The notes below the pieces were generated by a model. The model ran no database searches, had not been told where the DNA came from, and saw only the letters and a program-made list of their open reading frames with translations. Below are positions 1 to 14,856 of a stretch of 64,000 bases of DNA, piece after piece. Source of the DNA: an uncultured Eubacteriales bacterium (GTDB lineage Bacteria; Bacillota; Clostridia; Oscillospirales; Acutalibacteraceae); contig UQEU01000005.1 of NCBI GenBank assembly GCA_900540085.1, positions 91,420 through 155,419 on the forward strand. Reading direction: 5' to 3'. The first letter of the stretch is position 1; each line of letters opens with the position of its first letter. A program made the translations under genes and the position numbers.

Positions 1-787
1 GCGATTTGGCAACTTTTTTAAGTTTATGTTTAACATCGGGATAAACCGCGCTCCAAGTATTTGTGATAACAGAATATTCAGGAGCAAGTTTTTTTGCAAA
101 ATAATTTGATGTTGACCAAAAATATCCGTGATGACCGACTTTAAGCATATCTACTTTTCCAACTTTATCGGCAATCGGTTTTTCATCATTTGCTTTATAA
201 TTCAAATCGCCGACAAGCAAAACTTTTGTACCGTTTTTTTCAACAAGCGTAACAACACTGTCAATATTTTCGCCGTATTTGAAAAAGCGTTTTTTATTTT
301 CGGTATTTAAAAATGTAATTTTAAAATTGCCGAACATAAAACTGTCGCTTTTGATATTCTGAACAACTTCAACATTATTATTTTTACAAGCGTCCATCAT
401 TTGCTGATAAACTTCCATGTTGTCCCAAAACTTAATTTCGCCGAAAAAAATAGTCTTTTCATCATATTTTTTCAAATATGCTTTTTTTACATTAATTCTG
501 GAATCGTTGATAACGGTATCAAACCCGCCGATATGGTCGGAATGTGCATGAGTGCCGAGTACAAATTCTATATCGACATTTTCGCCGTCACGGCTGCAAT
601 TCTTTACCAAATAATCAACAACAACATCTTCATAGCCTTTTAAATTTAAAAACGGTTTATTTGCGGGATAGTCATTATCTTCAGCTGCATCTATCATTGC
701 AAACTTTCCTTGACTTTCCAAAATAATACAGTCTGAATGACCTGTGTTTAAAAAATGAATTTTATCTTCTGATACAATATCGCTCAT
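1..787 (-). CDS. Metallo-beta-lactamase-fold hydrolase, ComEC-like (partial, C-terminus beyond window)
   Basis: The frame is open from an ATG at 787 to the window edge, so the C-terminus is missing; about 262 residues are visible. The metal-binding motif HAHSDH lies at about residues 80-85, a second metal ligand is likely in LLVGDLN, and a GHHG motif follows near residue 218. This pattern is typical of the metallo-beta-lactamase domain seen alone or at the end of ComEC. No signal peptide or membrane segment is seen, so a cytoplasmic enzyme is likely. GGAGAA about 7 bases before the ATG serves as ribosome site. It lies 14 bases after the HAD gene and is probably its operon partner. The substrate cannot be told from the sequence. 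Confidence 0.8.
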   Translation of the reverse strand, partial: MSDIVSEDKIHFLNTGHSDCIILESQGKFAMIDAAEDNDYPANKPFLNLKGYEDVVVDYLVKNCSRDGENVDIEFVLGTHAHSDHIGGFDTVINDSRINVKKAYLKKYDEKTIFFGEIKFWDNMEVYQQMMDACKNNNVEVVQNIKSDSFMFGNFKITFLNTENKKRFFKYGENIDSVVTLVEKNGTKVLLVGDLNYKANDEKPIADKVGKVDMLKVGHHGYFWSTSNYFAKKLAPEYSVITNTWSAVYPDVKHKLKKVAKS

Positions 788-801
788 TATACATTCTCCA
801 A

Positions 802-1644
802 TTAAACAGTAACTTTAGTGGTAAGTACCGATGACTCAATCATCACTGCAACTCCGTCTTCGTCATTTGAAACAGTAACAACATCTGCAACCTTTTTCAA
901 ATCGTCGCAGGCATTATCCAAAGCAACGCCGACACCTGCATACTTAACCATAGGCAAATCGTTTCTGCTGTCGCCCATAGCCATAACATCTTCCCTGTCA
1001 ATATTGAAATACTCTGCAAGATATTTAAGTGCAGTGCCTTTATCTGCTTTATCTGAAAAGATTTCCATATTTGTGGGCATAGAAGTTGTAACTTTCAAAC
1101 CGGGAATACGAGAAAATATTTCAAAACACTTATTTCTCTCATCTTGATTTTTAAAGAAAACATTGAACATTTCAACAGAATTTGCATTTTTGTAGAAAAA
1201 CTCACTTGTATTTTGAATTCCTACACGAGTAGTTTCTACAACTCCTCTGTAACAGTCCTCAATATCAAAATAATCGTACGCTTCATTGCAAAGATATTTA
1301 CTTTCAGTGTGAGGATGACCGTGGCTGTATATTTCAATCATTGTATTGCATTTTTGTAATGTATCTAAAACACCTTTTGCAATTCCTTCATCAATAAAAG
1401 CCGAATATATAAGTTTTCCGTCTTCATCTGCGATTGCAGCGCCGTTTGAATAAATATAATATGAAAAAGCATCACTTTTAATTGACTCTTCAGGCAATTC
1501 ATAAAATGTTCTGCCTGAATTGATTACAACATTTACGCCTTCTGCGGCAGCTTCTTCAACTGCAAATAAATTATTTTCACTGAGAGTACCGTCTGAATGA
1601 ACAAGTGTTCCGTCAACATCGAGAGCAATAAGTTTTATTCCCAT
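802..1644 (-). CDS. Cof-type HAD-family hydrolase
   Basis: This 280-residue protein has the HAD nucleophile motif DVDGT at residues 9-13 and the C-terminal motif GDSRND at about 223-228 that completes the Mg2+ site. The long insertion between them fits the Cof/YidA class IIB cap. Proteins of this family dephosphorylate sugar phosphates, flavin mononucleotide or similar small phosphates in the cytoplasm; the substrate is unknown here. It is the middle gene of a three-gene minus-strand operon, 15 bases after the GtrA-like gene and 14 before the metallo-hydrolase. Its length is normal for the family. Confidence 0.88.
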   Translation of the reverse strand: MGIKLIALDVDGTLVHSDGTLSENNLFAVEEAAAEGVNVVINSGRTFYELPEESIKSDAFSYYIYSNGAAIADEDGKLIYSAFIDEGIAKGVLDTLQKCNTMIEIYSHGHPHTESKYLCNEAYDYFDIEDCYRGVVETTRVGIQNTSEFFYKNANSVEMFNVFFKNQDERNKCFEIFSRIPGLKVTTSMPTNMEIFSDKADKGTALKYLAEYFNIDREDVMAMGDSRNDLPMVKYAGVGVALDNACDDLKKVADVVTVSNDEDGVAVMIESSVLTTKVTV

Positions 1645-1659
1645 AATAAATCCTTTCGA

Positions 1660-2214
1660 TTATTCTGCTGTCTGTACTTCTGTTGCTACATTATCGTTTG
1701 TTTTATCTGTATTTTCTTTCTTTTTTCTGTGAATAACAAAACGCTGAAGCGGATATGTCCAAATAGTAGGAATAGTCATAACAACAAGTTTCTGCAACAT
1801 TTCAAAGAAGAAGTTATCGTAGCCTGCCTCTTTCATTGCAGTGCCGAGCCAAGAGCCAAACCAAGTATTGAAAGCAATTGTGAAAACAACCATTATAGCA
1901 TACAAAATCATTGATAAAACGGGGTTTGAGTCTGCTTGGAATGTAAGTTTTCTGTTCATAATAAATGCTGCCGCATATCCTATTACGGCTGAAATGAAGT
2001 ATGACCACATATAACCGACATACTTAATTCCCAAAAAGTCAAGAACAGGACTGTTGCTGACAACTACATCATTAAGCGGAGCAAAAATCCAATAAAGACA
2101 AATTGCATAAACCGCCATCTCCAAAATTGAGGTACTTGCACCTGTAAATGTGAACTTTATAAATTTCCAAATTTCCTTATGTTTTTCTGTAAACTGCTTA
2201 AATTTTTCTTTCAT
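1660..2214 (-). CDS. GtrA-like polytopic membrane protein
   Basis: This 184-residue protein has about four hydrophobic segments (roughly residues 18-44, 70-92, 100-120 and 140-160) with the N-terminal FIKFTFTGASTSILEM pattern typical of the GtrA/DPMS family. Such proteins are thought to help translocate lipid-linked sugars across the membrane or to act with glycosyltransferases in cell-wall glycosylation, but none is encoded next to it here. The ATG follows AGGTGATGAA. The C-terminus is charged and rich in Lys and Thr. It is the first gene of the operon with the HAD and metallo-hydrolase genes, behind a recognisable promoter at 2242-2269. Confidence 0.8.
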   Translation of the reverse strand: MKEKFKQFTEKHKEIWKFIKFTFTGASTSILEMAVYAICLYWIFAPLNDVVVSNSPVLDFLGIKYVGYMWSYFISAVIGYAAAFIMNRKLTFQADSNPVLSMILYAIMVVFTIAFNTWFGSWLGTAMKEAGYDNFFFEMLQKLVVMTIPTIWTYPLQRFVIHRKKKENTDKTNDNVATEVQTAE

Positions 2215-2241
2215 TTCATCACCTATTAACTATTTGCATAT

Positions 2242-2269
2242 ATAATAACATTAAGCACTTTTTAGTCAA
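2242..2269 (-). promoter_or_regulatory. SigA-type promoter of the GtrA/HAD/metallo-hydrolase operon
   Basis: On the minus strand TTGACT (2269-2264) and TATTAT (2247-2242) are separated by 16 bases, upstream of the GtrA-like start at 2214. Found by matching to consensus only. Confidence 0.55.
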
Positions 2270-2350
2270 TAAGATATTCAAACAATTTATAAAGGTTTTG
2301 CATAAACATTAAAAATTTTACATAGATTTTACATTCGTCAAATGACGACA

Positions 2351-2380
2351 AAAAAACAGACAGCCTAAGCTGTCTGTTTT
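2351..2380 (-). terminator. Rho-independent terminator after tuf
   Basis: A perfect 12-bp stem (2353-2364 with 2369-2380) closes a CTAA loop. In the minus-strand transcript the stem runs into a T tract (complement of the A run at 2351-2356). It lies 26 bases after the tuf stop codon. Confidence 0.92.
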
Positions 2381-2405
2381 ATCTGTTTAATATTGCTGTA
2401 TAAGA

Positions 2406-3602
2406 TTATTCGTTAATCTTTGTAACAACGCCTGAACCTACTGTTCTGCCGCCTTCACGAATAGCGAAACGAAGTCCTTCTTCGATAGCGATAGGAGTGA
2501 TAAGTTCAACATCCATAACAACATTATCACCGGGCATACACATTTCTGTTCCTTCAGGAAGAGTAATTACACCTGTAACGTCTGTTGTTCTGAAATAGAA
2601 CTGAGGACGATAGTTGTTAAAGAAAGGAGTATGACGGCCACCTTCGTCTTTGTTAAGAACGTAAACTTGACCTTGGAATTTTGTGTGAGGGTGAATTGTT
2701 CCCGGTTTAGCAAGAACCTGTCCTCTTTCGATTTCAGATCTTTGAACACCACGAAGAAGACAACCGATATTGTCACCTGCTTCAGCGTAGTCAAGGATTT
2801 TTCTGAACATTTCGATACCTGTACATACTGTCTTAGCTTTTTCGTCTTTAAGACCAACGATTTCGACTTCTTCACCTGTTCTGAGCTGACCTCTTTCAAC
2901 TCTGCCTGTAGCTACAGTACCACGACCTGTGATTGTGAATACGTCCTCAACAGGCATAAGGAAAGGAAGGTCTGCTTTACGGTCAGGAGTTGGGATATAA
3001 GAGTCAACAGCGTCCATGAGTTCTTTGATTGGTTCACAAGCCGGATCGTCAGGGCTTGTAGCTTCAAGAGCTTTAAGAGCTGAACCTTTGATGATAGGTG
3101 TATCATCGCCCGGGAATTCGTATTCATCAAGAGTTTCTCTGATTTCCATTTCAACGAGTTCAAGAAGTTCTTCGTCGTCAACCTGATCACATTTGTTCAT
3201 GAATACAATGATGTAAGGAACGCCAACCTGACGAGCAAGGAGAAGGTGTTCTTTTGTCTGAGCCATAGGACCGTCAGTAGCAGCGATAACAAGGATAGCG
3301 CCGTCCATCTGAGCAGCACCGGTAATCATGTTTTTGATATAGTCGGCGTGTCCCGGGCAGTCAACGTGAGCGTAGTGACGAGTTTCTGTTTCGTACTCAA
3401 CGTGAGATGTGTTGATTGTGATACCACGTTCTCTTTCTTCCGGAGCTTTATCGATATCAGCATAGTCTTCGAATTGAGCCATACCCTTAGAAGCAAGATA
3501 TTTTGTGATAGCAGCTGTTAATGTTGTTTTACCATGGTCAACGTGACCGATAGTACCAATATTAACGTGTGGCTTGGTTCTTTCAAATTTTTCTTTAGCC
3601 AT
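2406..3602 (-). CDS. tuf: Translation elongation factor Tu
   Basis: EF-Tu delivers aminoacyl-tRNA to the ribosomal A site in a GTP-dependent way. The 398-residue protein has the P-loop GHVDHGKT, the switch motif [12 protein letters not shown] and the base-specificity motif NKCD, followed by the two beta-barrel domains of the family; the length is normal. The ATG follows GGAGGAAATT. It is the last gene of the rpoB-to-tuf transcription unit and is followed by a strong terminator. No second tuf copy lies in this window. Confidence 0.98.
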   Translation of the reverse strand: MAKEKFERTKPHVNIGTIGHVDHGKTTLTAAITKYLASKGMAQFEDYADIDKAPEERERGITINTSHVEYETETRHYAHVDCPGHADYIKNMITGAAQMDGAILVIAATDGPMAQTKEHLLLARQVGVPYIIVFMNKCDQVDDEELLELVEMEIRETLDEYEFPGDDTPIIKGSALKALEATSPDDPACEPIKELMDAVDSYIPTPDRKADLPFLMPVEDVFTITGRGTVATGRVERGQLRTGEEVEIVGLKDEKAKTVCTGIEMFRKILDYAEAGDNIGCLLRGVQRSEIERGQVLAKPGTIHPHTKFQGQVYVLNKDEGGRHTPFFNNYRPQFYFRTTDVTGVITLPEGTEMCMPGDNVVMDVELITPIAIEEGLRFAIREGGRTVGSGVVTKINE

Positions 3603-3692
3603 TTGGAATTTCCTCCTAAAAAATTTATAAGTTTAGATTTGCAACGATATTTTATCAAAAACAGCGTACAAATTCAAGTGGTTTTTGTAAAA

Positions 3693-5795
3693 TTAATCTT
3701 TTTTAGCTCTGTCGCTGATGATAGATTCAGAAATATTTTTCGGAACAGGCTCATAACCGTCAGGTTCCATAGTGTATTGACCACGACCTTGAGTTTTTGA
3801 ACGAAGGTCAGTAGCGTATCCGAACATTTCTGAAAGCGGAACTCTTGCATTGATTTGCTTAGCACCGTTTCTGTCTTCAAAGCTTCTGATAAGACCACGA
3901 CGAGAGTTAAGGTCGCCGATAACATCGCCCATATATTCTTCAGGAACAATAACTGTAACTTTCATCATTGGTTCGAGAATAATCGGGTTTGCTTTTTTAG
4001 CAGCGTCTTTGAAAGCCATAGAACCGGCAATCTTAAATGCCATTTCAGATGAGTCAACTTCATGGTAAGAACCATCATAAAGAGTAACTCTGACATCTAC
4101 AACCGGATAGCCTGCAAGGATACCGCTCTTCATTGCGCCTTGGATACCTGCGTCAACAGCCGGAATATATTCTTTCGGAATAGCACCGCCTACGATTTGG
4201 TTAACAAACTCGTATCCTGCACCAACGCCTGTTTCAGCGTCGATATTAGGCTCAATTCTGATTTTAACATGACCGTACTGACCCTTACCGCCTGACTGAC
4301 GAGAATATTTCATATCAGTTTCAGAGTTTTGACGGATTGTTTCTTTGTAAGCAACCTGAGGTGCACCTACATTTGCTTCAACTTTGAATTCACGAAGAAG
4401 TCTGTCAACAATGATTTCAAGGTGAAGTTCACCCATACCTGCGATGATTGTCTGACCTGTTTCTTCGTCTGTGTAAGCCTTGAATGTCGGGTCTTCTTCT
4501 GCCAATTTAGCAAGAGCAATACCCATCTTTTCCTGACCTGCTTTTGTTTTAGGTTCAATAGCAACTCTGATAACAGGGTCAGGGAAATTCATTGACTCAA
4601 GAATGATAGGTGCTTTTTCATCACAAAGTGTGTCACCTGTTGTTGTATTTTTAAGACCAACAGCAGCAGCGATATCGCCTGCGTAACATGTGTCGATATC
4701 TTCTCTGTGGTTTGAGTGCATTTGAAGAATACGACCCATTCTTTCTTTACCGTCTTTAACAGAGTTATAAACAGTAGTACCTGCATCAACTTTACCGCTA
4801 TATACACGGAAGTAGCAAATCTTACCAACAAACGGGTCTGTTGCGATTTTGAATGCAAGTGCTGAGAACGGTTCGTCATCTGAAGAATGACGCTCTTCTT
4901 CTTCGTCTGTATCAGGATTTACACCCTTGATAGCAGGAACGTCTGTCGGAGCAGGCATATAGTCAACGATTGCGTCAAGGAGAGGCTGAACACCTTTGTT
5001 ACGGTATGAAGTACCGCAAACAACAGGAACCATCTCGTTTGCAATAGTTGATCTTCTGATAACTTTTTTAATATCGTCAACAGTGATAGCTTCTTCACCG
5101 TCTTCGAAATATTTTTCCATAAGAGCCTCGTCTTGTTCAACAACGTGCTCAATAAGTTCTGTATGATACTTATTAGCAAGTTCAACCATATCTTCAGGGA
5201 TAGGTTCACGACGAACATCTTTACCGAGGTCATCATAATAAACTTCAGCATCCATATTTACAAGGTCAACGATACCTTTGAATGTGTCTTCGCTGCCGAT
5301 AGGAAGCTGAATTGGGAGTGCGTTACATTTGAAACGGTCTTTAACCATATCCAAAACATTATAGAAGTCTGCACCCATAATGTCCATTTTATTTACATAA
5401 ATCATTCTGGGCACTTGGTATTCGTCAGCCTGACGCCATACAGTTTCAGACTGAGGCTCAACACCGCCTTTAGCACAAAGAACAGTTACAGAACCGTCAA
5501 GTACACGAAGTGAACGCTGAACTTCAACTGTGAAGTCAACGTGTCCGGGGGTGTCGATGATATTGATACGATGGTCATTCCAGAAACAAGTTGTAGCAGC
5601 AGAAGTGATAGTAATACCTCTTTCCTGCTCTTGAGCCATCCAGTCCATCGTAGCAGCGCCGTCGTGAGTTTCACCGATTTTATGGTTTACACCTGTATAA
5701 AAAAGGATACGCTCAGTTGTAGTTGTTTTACCGGCGTCAATATGAGCCATAATACCAATATTTCTTGTCATTTCAAGAGATACTTTTCTTGGCAT
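3693..5795 (-). CDS. fusA: Translation elongation factor G
   Basis: EF-G is the GTPase that drives ribosomal translocation. The 700-residue protein has the P-loop [13 protein letters not shown] near the N-terminus, the switch II motif DTPGHVDF and NKMD, and full-length domains II to V, including the domain IV region around [20 protein letters not shown] precedes the ATG. It lies between rpsG and tuf in the conserved str order. Nothing suggests the divergent tetracycline-resistance EF-G paralogues. Confidence 0.98.
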   Translation of the reverse strand: MPRKVSLEMTRNIGIMAHIDAGKTTTTERILFYTGVNHKIGETHDGAATMDWMAQEQERGITITSAATTCFWNDHRINIIDTPGHVDFTVEVQRSLRVLDGSVTVLCAKGGVEPQSETVWRQADEYQVPRMIYVNKMDIMGADFYNVLDMVKDRFKCNALPIQLPIGSEDTFKGIVDLVNMDAEVYYDDLGKDVRREPIPEDMVELANKYHTELIEHVVEQDEALMEKYFEDGEEAITVDDIKKVIRRSTIANEMVPVVCGTSYRNKGVQPLLDAIVDYMPAPTDVPAIKGVNPDTDEEEERHSSDDEPFSALAFKIATDPFVGKICYFRVYSGKVDAGTTVYNSVKDGKERMGRILQMHSNHREDIDTCYAGDIAAAVGLKNTTTGDTLCDEKAPIILESMNFPDPVIRVAIEPKTKAGQEKMGIALAKLAEEDPTFKAYTDEETGQTIIAGMGELHLEIIVDRLLREFKVEANVGAPQVAYKETIRQNSETDMKYSRQSGGKGQYGHVKIRIEPNIDAETGVGAGYEFVNQIVGGAIPKEYIPAVDAGIQGAMKSGILAGYPVVDVRVTLYDGSYHEVDSSEMAFKIAGSMAFKDAAKKANPIILEPMMKVTVIVPEEYMGDVIGDLNSRRGLIRSFEDRNGAKQINARVPLSEMFGYATDLRSKTQGRGQYTMEPDGYEPVPKNISESIISDRAKKD

Positions 5796-5828
5796 AATAT
5801 CCTCCTAACAATTAAAACACAAATCAGA

Positions 5829-6299
5829 TTAATATCTGAAATGAGCAAATGCTTTGTTTGCTTCTGCCATTTTGTGTGTGTCATCACACTTCTTAACAGC
5901 ACCGCCGGTTTTGTTAACAGCATCGAGAATTTCAGATGCAAGTCTTTCTTTCATCGTTCTTTCAGAACGCTGACGGCTGTAAAGTGTTATCCATCTAAGA
6001 CCGAGTGTTTGTCTTCTTTCAGGACGAACCTCAATCGGAACTTGGTAAGTAGCACCACCGATACGGCGAGCTTTTACCTCGAGTACAGGCATAACATTTT
6101 CCATTGCTTCCTCAAAAGTAGCGAGTGGGTCGTTACCTGTTTTTTCTTTAATGATGTCGAATGCATCGTAAACGATTTTTTGAGCGACACCTTTTTTTCC
6201 ATCATACATGATGTTATTGATAAGACGGGTTACAAGCTTTGAGTTGTAAAGCGGGTCCGGCAATACATCACGTTTTGCGATTTGGCCTCTTCTTGGCAC
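5829..6299 (-). CDS. rpsG: 30S ribosomal protein S7
   Basis: S7 nucleates assembly of the head of the 30S subunit and contacts the E-site tRNA. The frame could begin at an ATG at 6317, but those six codons encode the Shine-Dalgarno sequence itself (AAGGAGGG). The family begins at [10 protein letters not shown], so the start is the GTG at 6299, six bases after the ribosome site, giving the usual 156 residues. It is the gene between rpsL and fusA. S7 binds its own mRNA in some bacteria; whether it does so here is not visible. Confidence 0.97.
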   Translation of the reverse strand: MPRRGQIAKRDVLPDPLYNSKLVTRLINNIMYDGKKGVAQKIVYDAFDIIKEKTGNDPLATFEEAMENVMPVLEVKARRIGGATYQVPIEVRPERRQTLGLRWITLYSRQRSERTMKERLASEILDAVNKTGGAVKKCDDTHKMAEANKAFAHFRY

Positions 6300-6443
6300 T
6301 TCGCTTCCCTCCTTCATATTGATGATATCATAGGTACTCGTGACAAAATTTCCCGTGGCGCCAACAATAGAGGTAATATATATATAAACTCATTGTCGGA
6401 TTTCCAAACAAGAAGATTTTCTCTTTCAAGTGAATTTTTCTGC

Positions 6444-6866
6444 TTACTTTTTAGCAGCCTTAGGTCTTTTCGCACCATATTTGGAACGAGATTGCATTCT
6501 TCCGTTAACACCTTGAGTATCAAGTGTACCACGGATGATGTGGTAACGAACACCGGGAAGGTCCTTAACACGTCCGCCTCTGATCATTACAACAGAGTGC
6601 TCCTGAAGGTTGTGACCTACACCGGGGATATAAGCTGAAACTTCAATTCCGTTTGTAAGACGAACTCTGGCAATTTTACGAAGTGCTGAGTTAGGCTTTT
6701 TAGGAGTTGCAGTTTTAACGGCTGTACATACACCTCTTTTAAACGGAGAAGCGTTGTCTGTTACAACATTCTTCTTTGTGTTAAGTCCGTGAAGAAGTGC
6801 CGGAGCCTTAGCTTTTTTCTCAAGTGATTTACGACCTGTTCTAACAAGCTGGTTAAAGGTTGGCAT
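6444..6866 (-). CDS. rpsL: 30S ribosomal protein S12
   Basis: S12 lies at the decoding centre and influences accuracy. The longest frame starts at 6911, but the family N-terminus [12 protein letters not shown] and a good ribosome site (GGAGGTGAAATA) place the start at 6866, giving 140 residues. The streptomycin loops read [13 protein letters not shown] and [12 protein letters not shown], the wild-type lysines of sensitive strains. The 193-base gap after rpoC holds two hairpins that probably belong to this mRNA leader. Confidence 0.97.
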   Translation of the reverse strand: MPTFNQLVRTGRKSLEKKAKAPALLHGLNTKKNVVTDNASPFKRGVCTAVKTATPKKPNSALRKIARVRLTNGIEVSAYIPGVGHNLQEHSVVMIRGGRVKDLPGVRYHIIRGTLDTQGVNGRMQSRSKYGAKRPKAAKK

Positions 6867-6897
6867 TATTTCACCTCCAATAAAAATTTGCGTAATA

Positions 6898-6948
6898 TAC
6901 GCATAAATCATACTTAAAACAATATAATTTAAGTATCATTTATACGCA
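6898..6948 (-). promoter_or_regulatory. Long RNA hairpin in the rpsL leader
   Basis: The arms 6898-6918 and 6928-6948 form a 21-bp stem around a 9-base loop. Three positions are not Watson-Crick pairs. Read as the minus-strand transcript, two of these become G-U wobbles and only one (G-G) is a true mismatch, whereas as DNA or plus-strand RNA they are three mismatches. The structure ends about 32 bases before the rpsL start. It may be a processing site or a ribosomal-protein control element; its function is inference. Confidence 0.6.
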
Positions 6949-6952
6949 TATC

Positions 6953-6979
6953 TTGGGGCAAAGATATACTTTGCCCCAA
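6953..6979 (-). promoter_or_regulatory. GC-rich hairpin between rpoC and rpsL
   Basis: A perfect 11-bp stem (6953-6963 with 6969-6979) closes a five-base loop. In the minus-strand direction it is not followed by a T tract, so it is not a simple terminator. It lies directly before the long hairpin and may partially attenuate transcription or protect the rpoC 3' end. Confidence 0.6.
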
Positions 6980-7059
6980 AGATTTGTGATTTTTTACAAA
7001 AACAGACAGTTAATTTTGTCAATTTGTGCCAAGCACCACTTACACAATTAAGCATTATA

Positions 7060-10695
<3,636 letters not shown>

Positions 10696-10751
10696 TGGAA
10701 GCATCTCCTTATCTATCATAAATATAGGTTTTTGTTTTAACTCAGCTTATA

Positions 10752-13700
10752 TCAGTCTTCATAATCGTCATTTGAGTCTGAAAAATCAAAATCTTCGAAA
10801 ATAGACTCACTTTGCTGATTTGCTTCCTCTTCACCGTCTGCATTTTCAATTCCGAAACCTTCTGTTTCTTCACCGAAATCATTTACAGTGGTGAATGCTT
10901 TATCGTCAGTAACATTCTGAACAGGTGCACCGTCGTCAAGGTCTTGTTTAAGTTCAACTTCCTCACCCTGTCTGTCATATACACGACAATCAAGACCGAG
11001 AGCCTGAAGTTCTTTGAACAATACTTTAAATGATTCCGGAGTTCCTGCACGAGGAATATTTTCGCCTTTAACAATAGCTTCGTATGTTTTAACTCTGCCC
11101 ACAACATCGTCCGACTTAACTGTCATAATTTCCTGAAGTGTGTAAGCAGCACCATAAGCTTCAAGTGCCCAAACTTCCATCTCACCGAAACGCTGACCGC
11201 CGAATTGAGCTTTACCGCCGAGTGGCTGTTGAGTAACAAGGCTGTAAGGACCTGTTGAACGAGCGTGAATTTTATCATCTACAAGGTGATGGAGTTTGAG
11301 ATAGTACATATAGCCGACTGTAACAGGATTGTCAAATTTTTCACCTGTTCTGCCGTCTGTAAGAATTGTTTTACCGTCTTCTCTTTTGCCTGCAAGTTTA
11401 AGACATTCTCTAATGTCATCTTCGTGAGCACCGTCGAATACGGGAGTCATCATCTTCCAGCCGAGAGCCATAGCGGCATAGCCGAGATGAACTTCAAGTA
11501 CCTGACCGATATTCATACGAGAAGGTACGCCGAGAGGGTTAAGAACGATATCAAGAGGACGACCGTCAGGTAAGAACGGCATATCTTCCTGAGGAAGAAT
11601 TCTTGAAACAACGCCCTTGTTTCCGTGACGACCTGCCATTTTATCGCCGACTTGAATTTTTCTCTTTTGTGCTATATAAACACGAACTACTTTATTTACA
11701 CCCGGACTGAGTTCATCGCTGTTTGCTCTTGTAAATACTTTTACATCTACAACGATACCTGACTCACCGTGAGGAACACGCATTGAAGTATCTCTTACTT
11801 CTCTTGCTTTTTCGCCGAAAATAGCACGGAGAAGTCTTTCTTCAGATGTGAGTTCTGTTTCGCCCTTCGGTGTAACTTTACCTACAAGAATATCGCTTGA
11901 GTGAACTTCTGCACCGATGCGGATAATACCGTCTTCGTCAAGGTCTTTAAGTGCTTCTTCACTTACATTAGGTATATCTCTTGTAATTTCTTCAGGGCCG
12001 AGTTTTGTATCTCTTGCCTCTGATTCGTGTTCTACAATATGAATAGAAGTATAAACATCTTCTCTTACAAGTTTTTCATTGATAAGAACAGCGTCCTCGT
12101 AGTTGTAACCTTCCCATGTCATAAAGCCGATGAGAGCGTTTTTACCGAGAGAAACTTCGCCGTTGCTTGTTGCAGGACCGTCTGCTATAACCTGACCTTC
12201 TTCAACTTCTTGATGAAGAGAAACGATAGGTCTTTGGTTGATACAGGTGCCTTGGTTAGAACCGCTGAATTTGATAAGTTCATATCTGTCAATCGAACCG
12301 TCTTTTGTTTTAATCTCAATATTTTCAGCGTCAAGATGAACAACAGTACCGCCGTGTTTTGCAATAACAACAACGCCTGAGTCATACGCTGCTTTGTATT
12401 CCATACCGGTACCTACAACAGGAGCCTCTGTTTTAAGAAGCGGAACTGCCTGACGCTGCATGTTTGCACCCATAAGAGCACGGTTTGCGTCGTCGTTTTC
12501 AAGGAACGGAATCATTGCTGTTGCAACCGATACAACCATCTTCGGCGAAACATCCATATAGTCAACTTTGTCAGCCGATGTAGAAATGAACTCGTCTCTG
12601 TAACGGCAAGTAACTTTTTTACCCGCAAATCTGCCGTCTTCATCAAGCGGTTCGTTTGCCTGTGCAACCACAAAATCGTCCTCAACATCTGCTGTCATAT
12701 ATACAACTTCGTCTGTAACAATACCTGTTTCTTTGTCAACTTTTCTGTAAGGAGCTTCGATAAAGCCGTACTCATTAATTCGGCTGTAACAAGCAAGATA
12801 CGAGATAAGACCGATGTTAGGGCCTTCAGGTGTTTCGATAGGACACATACGACCATAGTGAGTATAGTGTACATCTCGAACTTCGAAACCTGCACGGTCT
12901 CTTGAAAGACCGCCGGGGCCGAGTGCCGAAAGTCTTCTTTTATGAGTAAGTTCGGCAAGCGGGTTGTTTTGGTCCATAAATTGTGAAAGAGGTGATGAAC
13001 CGAAAAATTCACGAATTGCTGCCACAACAGGTCTGATATTGATAAGAGCCTGCGGTGTAATCATTTCTTCATCATCTTGAGCCTGAAGAGTCATTCTTTC
13101 ATGAATTACTCTTTCCATTCTTGTAAAACCGATTCTGAATTGGTTTTGAAGAAGTTCGCCTACTGCACGAATTCTTCTGTTACCCAAGTGGTCAATATCG
13201 TCTGTTCTGCCGATACCGAATGCAAGGTTGATGAGATATGATACAGAAGCGAAAATATCATCAATAATAATATGTTTAGGAACAAGGTCATCCTGACGAA
13301 TTTCAATTTCTTCTTTAAGTGCGTCTTCATCATCGCCGCATTTTTCAAGAATTTCACTTAATACTCTGTATGAAACTTTTTCTCTTATACCGAGAGGTTT
13401 ACAGTCAAAATTAACATACTTGTTAATGTCAACCATACCGTTTGAACAAATTTTTATTTCTCTGCCGTCAACATCTACAAATGCTTCCATTACGCCTGCA
13501 TCTTCGATTTCGGCAGCTTTTTCTTTTGAAATGACTTCGCCTGCGTCTGCAAGGAACTCGCCGACAGGAGAAATTACGGGCTGAGCAAGTTTCTGACCTG
13601 CAAGACGGTCGAACATACCGAGTTTTTTGTTGTACTTGTATCTGCCGACTCTGCTGAGGTCGTATCTTCTTGCGTCAAAGAAAAGACCGTTCAAGTGAGC

Positions 13701-14459
13701 CTGTGCAGTATCAAGTGTCGGAGGTTCGCCCGGACGAAGTTTTTTATAAACTTCAAGGAGTGCTTCTTCTTCGTTTTTAGTAGTATCTTTTTCAATCGTT
13801 GCTTCTATTCTTTCGTCTTCGCCGAAAAACTCACGAAGTTGTTCGTCAGTTGAAAGACCGAGAGCACGAAGGAAAGTTGTAATGTAGATTTTTCTGTTTT
13901 TATCAATTCTTACATAGAAAACATCGTTTGCGTCTGTCTCGTATTCAAGCCATGCGCCTCTGTTAGGAATGACAGTGTTTGTATAAAGTTCTTTACCTGT
14001 CTTATCGTGAGTCATTCCATAGTACACGCCGGGTGAACGAACCAACTGAGAAACTATACATCTTTCGGCACCGTTGATAACGAATGTACCGCTGTCTGTC
14101 ATAAGCGGGAAGTCGCCCATAAATATAACATTTTCTTTGACTTCGCCTGTTTTTCTGTTTTGAAGACGGGCTTTAACCTTTAAAGGTTTTGAATAAGTAA
14201 CATCTCTCGCTTTACATTGAGCAATGCTGTACTTCGGTTCGTCGTCCATTGAATAGTCAACAAAGTCAAGAACAAGGTCGCCTGTATAATCGGTAATTGA
14301 ACCGATATCTTTGAAAACTTCAGCAAGGCCCTCGTCAAGAAACCATTGATACGATTTCTTTTGCACTTCAATGAGGTTCGGAACTTTCATAACCTCGTTA
14401 ATTTTTGCAAAACTCTTTCTGATTGTAACGCCTAACTGCTCGTCCTTCACATTTACCAT
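10752..14459 (-). CDS. rpoB: DNA-directed RNA polymerase subunit beta
   Basis: The beta subunit of RNA polymerase. The rifampicin region reads [19 protein letters not shown] then SALGPGGL, with the Asp, His and Ser residues of sensitive enzymes intact, so rifampicin sensitivity is expected (inference). An upstream ATG-type codon at 14522 is in frame, but AAGGAGTG eight bases before the ATG at 14459 and the family start near VNVKDEQ give 1235 residues. The C-terminal tail is acidic ([13 protein letters not shown]). rplJ/rplL do not precede it; a divergent transporter gene does, and rpoB has its own promoter at 14614-14642. Confidence 0.97.
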   Translation of the reverse strand: MVNVKDEQLGVTIRKSFAKINEVMKVPNLIEVQKKSYQWFLDEGLAEVFKDIGSITDYTGDLVLDFVDYSMDDEPKYSIAQCKARDVTYSKPLKVKARLQNRKTGEVKENVIFMGDFPLMTDSGTFVINGAERCIVSQLVRSPGVYYGMTHDKTGKELYTNTVIPNRGAWLEYETDANDVFYVRIDKNRKIYITTFLRALGLSTDEQLREFFGEDERIEATIEKDTTKNEEEALLEVYKKLRPGEPPTLDTAQAHLNGLFFDARRYDLSRVGRYKYNKKLGMFDRLAGQKLAQPVISPVGEFLADAGEVISKEKAAEIEDAGVMEAFVDVDGREIKICSNGMVDINKYVNFDCKPLGIREKVSYRVLSEILEKCGDDEDALKEEIEIRQDDLVPKHIIIDDIFASVSYLINLAFGIGRTDDIDHLGNRRIRAVGELLQNQFRIGFTRMERVIHERMTLQAQDDEEMITPQALINIRPVVAAIREFFGSSPLSQFMDQNNPLAELTHKRRLSALGPGGLSRDRAGFEVRDVHYTHYGRMCPIETPEGPNIGLISYLACYSRINEYGFIEAPYRKVDKETGIVTDEVVYMTADVEDDFVVAQANEPLDEDGRFAGKKVTCRYRDEFISTSADKVDYMDVSPKMVVSVATAMIPFLENDDANRALMGANMQRQAVPLLKTEAPVVGTGMEYKAAYDSGVVVIAKHGGTVVHLDAENIEIKTKDGSIDRYELIKFSGSNQGTCINQRPIVSLHQEVEEGQVIADGPATSNGEVSLGKNALIGFMTWEGYNYEDAVLINEKLVREDVYTSIHIVEHESEARDTKLGPEEITRDIPNVSEEALKDLDEDGIIRIGAEVHSSDILVGKVTPKGETELTSEERLLRAIFGEKAREVRDTSMRVPHGESGIVVDVKVFTRANSDELSPGVNKVVRVYIAQKRKIQVGDKMAGRHGNKGVVSRILPQEDMPFLPDGRPLDIVLNPLGVPSRMNIGQVLEVHLGYAAMALGWKMMTPVFDGAHEDDIRECLKLAGKREDGKTILTDGRTGEKFDNPVTVGYMYYLKLHHLVDDKIHARSTGPYSLVTQQPLGGKAQFGGQRFGEMEVWALEAYGAAYTLQEIMTVKSDDVVGRVKTYEAIVKGENIPRAGTPESFKVLFKELQALGLDCRVYDRQGEEVELKQDLDDGAPVQNVTDDKAFTTVNDFGEETEGFGIENADGEEEANQQSESIFEDFDFSDSNDDYED

Positions 14460-14613
14460 TAAGATTTCACTCCTTCTTTTTGATATGTGAAAAAGGGCTG
14501 GATTTACACTGTTTAAGCACACTTTTCAGTGTCTGAAGTGTAAACTTTTTGTGTCGTAAAAAATGGATTAAACTCCCTTTTGCGTACACAATGCCATTTT
14601 ATTTTGGGTATCT

Positions 14614-14642
14614 ATAATATACTAACTATTTGTCTTTGTCAA
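14614..14642 (-). promoter_or_regulatory. Near-consensus promoter of rpoB
   Basis: On the minus strand a perfect TTGACA (14642-14637) and TATTAT (14619-14614) are 17 bases apart. Transcription would start near 14607, leaving a leader of about 148 bases. This is the best promoter match in the window and probably drives rpoB to tuf. Confidence 0.8.
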
Positions 14643-14827
14643 CCTTATTTTTGATAATTTTTTACAAAGTGACCGATACAATTAAAAATAAATTGCACAC
14701 TGCTCCGAGTGTTTTGAAAATACAATATATTTTCACACTTTTTCTCTGTTTTTGAAGTTGATTTTGAGATTGAAAACTAATTTTTTAAAAAAATTGTAAA
14801 AATAAAATACTGCATTGTTTAATAACC

Positions 14828-14856
14828 TTGTATTTGCAAATTTCGTTTGTTATAAT
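14828..14856 (+). promoter_or_regulatory. SigA-type promoter of the peptide-binding lipoprotein
   Basis: TTGTAT (14828-14833) and a perfect TATAAT (14851-14856) are 17 bases apart, ending 31 bases before the start codon. Confidence 0.7.

Noticed and set aside
2631..3083. Long opposite-strand frames within tuf, fusA, rpoB and rpoC
   Set aside because: They mirror codon bias of the real genes, have no ribosome sites and give Cys/Phe/Ser-rich nonsense sequences.
6300..6317. Upstream ATG start for rpsG
   Set aside because: Those codons are the Shine-Dalgarno sequence, and all S7 proteins start at the following PRRGQ stretch.
6994..7022. Possible promoter for rpsL (TTGACA at 7017-7022 on the minus strand)
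   Set aside because: At 17 bases the only -10 candidate is TTGTAA, too weak to call; the region may simply be part of the leader.
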